A program made the position numbers and the translations under genes. This document shows, piece by piece, positions 60,241-64,000 of a stretch of 64,000 nucleotides of DNA. The DNA is from Brevibacillus fortis (GTDB taxonomy: Bacteria; Bacillota; Bacilli; Brevibacillales; Brevibacillaceae): contig NZ_PXZM01000036.1 of NCBI RefSeq assembly GCF_003013395.1, forward strand, positions 248,001 through 312,000. Reading direction: 5' to 3'. Positions within the stretch are counted from its first letter, which is position 1; every line of letters begins with the position of its first letter. Below the pieces are notes generated by a model. It ran no database searches and was not told the DNA's origin. It saw nothing but the letters and a program-made list of their open reading frames with translations.

Positions 60241-60283
60241 GTTATGAACCACACATGAGAAAAACTGGACAGGGAGGATTCAT

Positions 60284-61873
60284 ATGGATGACGACAGCAA
60301 GTCCATCAACCAGTCAGAAGAAAATATCCTGACGAATCGCCAAGGCCATCCGATCACAGACAACCAGAACTTGCGAACAGTAGGGAATCGCGGGCCAACC
60401 GTTCTGGAGAATTACGACTTTCTGGAAAAAATCACACATTTTGATCGGGAGAAAACACCTGAGCGTGTCGTGCATAGCCGAGGTGCAGGAGCGCATGGCT
60501 ATTTTGAAGCGTATGGAACCGTAGGGGATGAGCCGATTTCTACTCACACGAGGGCAAAGCTGTTTTCGGAGCAGGGGAAAAAAACGCCTGTATTTGTGCG
60601 GTTTTCTACGGTTATTCATGGGACGCATTCGCCCGAGACGTTACGCGATCCACGTGGGTTTGCGGTGAAGTTTTATACAGAGGACGGGAACTGGGATCTG
60701 GTTGGCAACAACCTCAAAGTTTTTTTCATTCGGGATGCGATGAAGTTTCCTGATCTTGTACATGCGTTCAAGCCTGATCCAGTGACAAACATTCAAGACG
60801 TGGAACGGATCTTTGACTTTATCTCAAACACGCCTGAGGCCATGCATATGATCACGTTTTTGTTCTCTCCGTGGGGAATACCAGCGAACTATCGACAAAT
60901 GCAAGGCTCTGGCGTAAACACGTACAAGTGGGTAAACCACGAAGGAAAAGCGGTCCTGGTCAAATACCATTGGCAGCCGTTAACGCAAGGGATTAAGAAT
61001 ATGACTCAAAAACAGGCAGAAGAGATCCAAGGCAAAAACTTTAATCATGCCACGCAGGACTTGTATGAAGCGATTGAGCGAGGCGAATATCCGGAGTGGG
61101 AAATGTGCGTCCAGATCATGAGTGATGACGACCACCCTGAGCTCGATTTTGATCCGCTTGATCCAACGAAAATATGGCCCGAAGATCAATTCCCGTTTCT
61201 TCCTGTAGGCAAAATGGTATTGAACAAAAACCCGGATAACTATTTTGCAGAGGTCGAGCAAGCAGCTTTTGGGACAGGTGTTTTAGTGGATGGACTTGAT
61301 TTCTCCGATGACAAGCTACTGCAAGGAAGGACCTTTTCCTATTCGGATACGCAGCGTTATCGGGTTGGCGCCAACTACTTGCAGCTTCCGGTCAACGCTC
61401 CCAAAAAGCGTGTAGCTACCAACCAGGAAGGCGGTCAAATGCTGTATCGAGTAGATCGGACGCAACGGCATATTAACTATGAGCCATCGACGATTGGCGG
61501 ATTGCAGGAAGCCAAGCAAGCCGCTCCTGATCATCAGCCAGAAGTGGAAGGGAAGGTCGTCCGTCAAAAGATTGATCGCACCAACGATTTCAAACAGGCG
61601 GGAGAACGTTATCGCCTCTTGGAAGACTGGGAACGAGAAGACCTCATTGCCAATCTGACGGATGCACTCCTCTCCTGTGACCCGCGCATTCAAGAGAAAA
61701 TGCTCGGATATTTCTCGCAATGTGACGAAGAGTACGGTCAGCGCTTGAAAGCTGGAATCGCGCAGGACAATGGCGGAAACAATCAGGGGATGGGCGGACC
61801 GATGGGCGCAACGAATCCAGGAGCGGCTGTCAAGGAAGCCGAACAAAAGTCTCGTCCGTCCAAGCCTTACTGA
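60284..61873 (+). CDS. Monofunctional heme catalase
   Basis: A 529-residue catalase converting hydrogen peroxide to water and oxygen. The distal His is in [15 protein letters not shown], the distal Asn in the [17 protein letters not shown] block, and the proximal Tyr in [20 protein letters not shown] glycine- and Gln-rich C-terminal tail (about 30 residues) extends beyond the small-subunit core. GGGAGG precedes ATG 60284. The forespore-like promoter suggests a spore catalase comparable to KatX. No PerR-type box was noticed. Confidence 0.96.
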   Translation: MDDDSKSINQSEENILTNRQGHPITDNQNLRTVGNRGPTVLENYDFLEKITHFDREKTPERVVHSRGAGAHGYFEAYGTVGDEPISTHTRAKLFSEQGKKTPVFVRFSTVIHGTHSPETLRDPRGFAVKFYTEDGNWDLVGNNLKVFFIRDAMKFPDLVHAFKPDPVTNIQDVERIFDFISNTPEAMHMITFLFSPWGIPANYRQMQGSGVNTYKWVNHEGKAVLVKYHWQPLTQGIKNMTQKQAEEIQGKNFNHATQDLYEAIERGEYPEWEMCVQIMSDDDHPELDFDPLDPTKIWPEDQFPFLPVGKMVLNKNPDNYFAEVEQAAFGTGVLVDGLDFSDDKLLQGRTFSYSDTQRYRVGANYLQLPVNAPKKRVATNQEGGQMLYRVDRTQRHINYEPSTIGGLQEAKQAAPDHQPEVEGKVVRQKIDRTNDFKQAGERYRLLEDWEREDLIANLTDALLSCDPRIQEKMLGYFSQCDEEYGQRLKAGIAQDNGGNNQGMGGPMGATNPGAAVKEAEQKSRPSKPY

Positions 61874-61909
61874 TGACCCGAGTGAACAATCAAGATGGAA
61901 CGAACAACG

Positions 61910-61944
61910 GAGCTTTGCCGAATCCATGGTAAAGCTCTTTTTTT
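61910..61944 (+). terminator. Terminator of the catalase gene
   Basis: The arms GAGCTTT and AAAGCTC are followed by T7. Confidence 0.85.
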
Positions 61945-62020
61945 GTATCCGGTTGCATTTTTACTTAACAATCAGTAGGCTAAAACGTATAGGATCGATT
62001 TGCCAAAGGAGACGTCATTC

Positions 62021-62596
62021 ATGTCGAAAGATAATAAAACACATCAACATATTGTGGAAGCAGCCTTTCAATTATTCGCGGAGCATGGGATTGAAAAGAC
62101 GAGCCTGACGATGATTGCTACAGAAGTAGGGATCACCAAGCCGGCGATTTACTACCACTTTGCATCAAAGGATGCACTGCTCGATTATTTGTTTGATCAA
62201 CTATTTGGAAACTATACATTTTCCCATTTTTTCACGGTTACGGATTTTACAGCTGACAATTTCGTGGAACTCCTTATCGAAAATGGGTTGAAGCTATTGC
62301 CGAGCGAGGAAGAGGATTATGCCTTTTTGCGTGTCTTCAATCAATTTCTACTATCTGTCAGTCAAAAAGAGAAGTACCGTGACAAGCTGCGTCTGATGCA
62401 AGAAGATTTTTTGCAGGGCTTTACCTCCTTATTGGAGCGAGGGATAGAGTTAGGTGTCGTCACGCCTGATCGTGTCGTAGCAAAAGCTCATATTCTAGCA
62501 CTCGTCGTTGATAATATCAGTAATTACATGCTAATGGGGATTGAGCTTGATCAGAGGGATATCTGGGCTGAAACAGTGAGAAGCGTGTTAAAGTAA
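62021..62596 (+). CDS. TetR-family regulator
   Basis: A 191-residue repressor. The N-terminal helix-turn-helix is HIVEAAFQLFAEHGIEKTSL then VGITKPAIYYHFASKDALL. The C-terminal part is an unassigned ligand-binding helical domain. AAAGGAG precedes ATG 62021. It stands between catalase and an RCC1-repeat gene, and no efflux partner is in view. Confidence 0.93.
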   Translation: MSKDNKTHQHIVEAAFQLFAEHGIEKTSLTMIATEVGITKPAIYYHFASKDALLDYLFDQLFGNYTFSHFFTVTDFTADNFVELLIENGLKLLPSEEEDYAFLRVFNQFLLSVSQKEKYRDKLRLMQEDFLQGFTSLLERGIELGVVTPDRVVAKAHILALVVDNISNYMLMGIELDQRDIWAETVRSVLK

Positions 62597-62671
62597 TCGA
62601 AAAAAACAGTAACCCAATTCGAGTTTCCAGCGTCTTACAATTGTTTACATTAGAAGATGGCGAGGAGATTC

Positions 62672-64000
62672 ATGATGGTACGAAGAGAGAAATGGGTAAC
62701 ATTGTTGAGCTATACCGCGGTACTCTCCCTATTGACGACGGGTGGGGTTGTTGCTGCATCCCCTGCGAAAACAGATTCCCAAAAGGTAGAAGCATCAGCT
62801 GGTACTACGGGCAATACCGAGGTGAAGTTGCAGGCTTGCAGTCAAGATGATGCGGTAGCGGATGACTCGGACACGACGATGAAGTCCTGGAAACCATTAG
62901 AGAATAAGCCGGTAATGGAAGGGATTACTGCCATTGCAACAGGCATCATTTTTGATGAAGCAGGTTATGGATGGAGACCGGGCATTTCGTATGCCTTCAC
63001 CGAGGATGGGCAAGTGTGGAAATGGGGATATCAATCTGACGAGAATTATGAACCACAAAAGTTAGCCGGGATTAAAGATGCCAAGCAAGTCACGACGGAT
63101 TATGTCCTTACGGGCGCAGCTGAAGTATGGCAGATCGATGAGAAGAAGGCACCTGAAAAACTGGCCGGCCTGGATAAAATCAAGAAAATTCAGCAGCTCG
63201 ATCTTCATGAAGGCGTACTCTTTTTACTAAAAGAAGATGGTACCGTACTGAAATGGGAAAAAGGAGCGAAAGCAGTAGAGAAGGTGACGAAGTTTTCAAA
63301 TATCCGTGACTTGTATAGCTCTGCCTTTTCCTTGTTTGCAGTAGATGACCAAGGGAAGCTTCTCTATCTCGATGGCAAATCCGGAGAGCTTCACACAGAA
63401 AATGTACAGGTAATAGATATCTCAGGGAAAGTCAAACAGGTAGCCGTCGATTATACGGATCGCGCCTTGATCCAAACAGAAAAAGGCGAAGTGTATAGCT
63501 ACAGTACAAAAAAAGATAAAAAAGTAGTGCGTGCCGCTCATGCAGATGGTGCTACGCGGATGGCAGTTGGCGGAGAAGGAATGTACTTGATCGTAAAAGC
63601 GGACGGAACTGTTTGGGGATGGGGACATAATACACTTGGAATGCTCGGTGCGAATCTAGAAAATGAGCTCGAGGAGCCTGTCAAACTAGCAGGTCTTTCT
63701 GATATCACCGACGTACAAGCGGGCACAGATCATGTGATTGCTCTCGATAAGAAAGGAAACGTCTATTCATTTGGCAGCAATATGACAGGACAGCTGGGTC
63801 GAATCCCTGTTACTTTTGACAAATGGACAGAATTGGGCGAATTACGTGATGTAAAGCAGGTTGTAACAGAGCTGGATAAACCATACTTCGTGCGTAATGA
63901 TGGTTCTGTATGGGGTTTCGGCTTGGATCGAGTGCCATATGAAGTGAAAGGACCTAAGAAAGTAAAAACAATGGATAGCATCCTGGATTCGCCCGTTACC
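62672..64000 (+). CDS. Secreted RCC1-repeat protein, 3' end outside the window
   Basis: At least 443 codons, open to the window end. GCGAGGAG precedes ATG 62672. A signal peptide (WVTLLSYTAVLSLLTTGGVVAASP) is followed by RCC1/BNR-like units, each with a G-x-V-(W/Y)-x-(W/F)-G pattern: EDGQVWKWGYQS, EDGTVLKWEKG, EKGEVYSYS, ADGTVWGWGHNTLGMLG, KKGNVYSFGSNMTGQLG and NDGSVWGFGL. This should fold into a beta-propeller outside the cell. The function is unknown. Confidence 0.88.
   Translation, partial: MMVRREKWVTLLSYTAVLSLLTTGGVVAASPAKTDSQKVEASAGTTGNTEVKLQACSQDDAVADDSDTTMKSWKPLENKPVMEGITAIATGIIFDEAGYGWRPGISYAFTEDGQVWKWGYQSDENYEPQKLAGIKDAKQVTTDYVLTGAAEVWQIDEKKAPEKLAGLDKIKKIQQLDLHEGVLFLLKEDGTVLKWEKGAKAVEKVTKFSNIRDLYSSAFSLFAVDDQGKLLYLDGKSGELHTENVQVIDISGKVKQVAVDYTDRALIQTEKGEVYSYSTKKDKKVVRAAHADGATRMAVGGEGMYLIVKADGTVWGWGHNTLGMLGANLENELEEPVKLAGLSDITDVQAGTDHVIALDKKGNVYSFGSNMTGQLGRIPVTFDKWTELGELRDVKQVVTELDKPYFVRNDGSVWGFGLDRVPYEVKGPKKVKTMDSILDSPVT

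Noticed and set aside
1-64000. tRNA, rRNA, CRISPR arrays, prophage or restriction/defence islands
   Set aside because: Both strands were read for the usual signatures (repeat-spacer arrays, integrases, restriction-modification, terminase or portal genes) and none was seen apart from the single IS110 element.

Overview
The window reads as a chromosomal segment of a Gram-positive endospore former of the Brevibacillus/Paenibacillus type. This is inferred from gene content and style. There are strong GGAGG ribosome binding sites, many TTG starts, sporulation-linked genes (kapB, a SleL/YaaH-type cortex-lytic enzyme, a catalase with a sigma-F/G-like promoter), lipoproteins with LAxC lipoboxes, and TPP and c-di-AMP riboswitches. 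No rRNA, tRNA or CRISPR array was seen.

Layout. 1-4.5 kb: 3' part of metE, an acyl-CoA thioesterase, a run of hairpins and a secreted YcdB/PepSY-like protein. 4.5-12.3 kb: an AT-richer accessory stretch with a YtrA-type GntR/ABC exporter operon ending in a lipoprotein hydrolase, a frameshifted immunity-like gene, an IS110-family element whose 3' non-coding region looks like a bridge-RNA locus, GrpB and a small SH3 protein. 12.3-17.5 kb: an RpiR regulator, CapA-like hydrolase, MFS transporter and acyl-CoA ligase operon. 17.6-24 kb: acetyltransferases, a flavodoxin-fold reductase with an HxlR regulator, a MerR-TipAS regulator, an APH-fold kinase and a class A beta-lactamase lipoprotein. 24-28.6 kb: a PucR/GAF regulator divergent from an aldehyde dehydrogenase and a beta-hydroxyacid dehydrogenase. 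28.7-32.9 kb: a broken membrane gene, thioredoxin, SleL-like enzyme, AlaX and KapB.

32.9-38.8 kb is the clearest pathway. A TPP riboswitch followed by two terminators precedes thiS-thiG-ylmB-tenA-thiZ-thiX-thiY. This operon makes thiazole and imports and salvages base-degraded thiamin (formylaminopyrimidine to HMP). 38.8-48.5 kb: a histidine-kinase ATPase fragment, a 38-aa membrane peptide, a 964-aa protein with two complete S13 (DacB/PBP4) domains, an Ldh2 dehydrogenase, panD overlapped by an ATP-grasp gene that may start at ATA, BrnQ, a DUF418 protein and a 32-aa membrane peptide. 48.6-56.5 kb: a stand-alone glutamate-synthase-like FMN protein, YqjF, a membrane acyltransferase, an EamA transporter, an aminotransferase, a divergent peptide deformylase, homoserine dehydrogenase and a 51-aa Cys-cluster peptide. 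56.5-64 kb: a c-di-AMP-riboswitch-controlled CAP protein, rhodanese, cold-shock protein, a His/Asp/Lys-repeat protein, a ComB-like phosphatase, catalase, TetR and a secreted RCC1-repeat protein running off the end.

No single large undescribed system is evident. The most unusual items are the duplicated DacB, the IS110 non-coding region, the His-rich repeat protein, the ATA-start candidate and several very small membrane genes.
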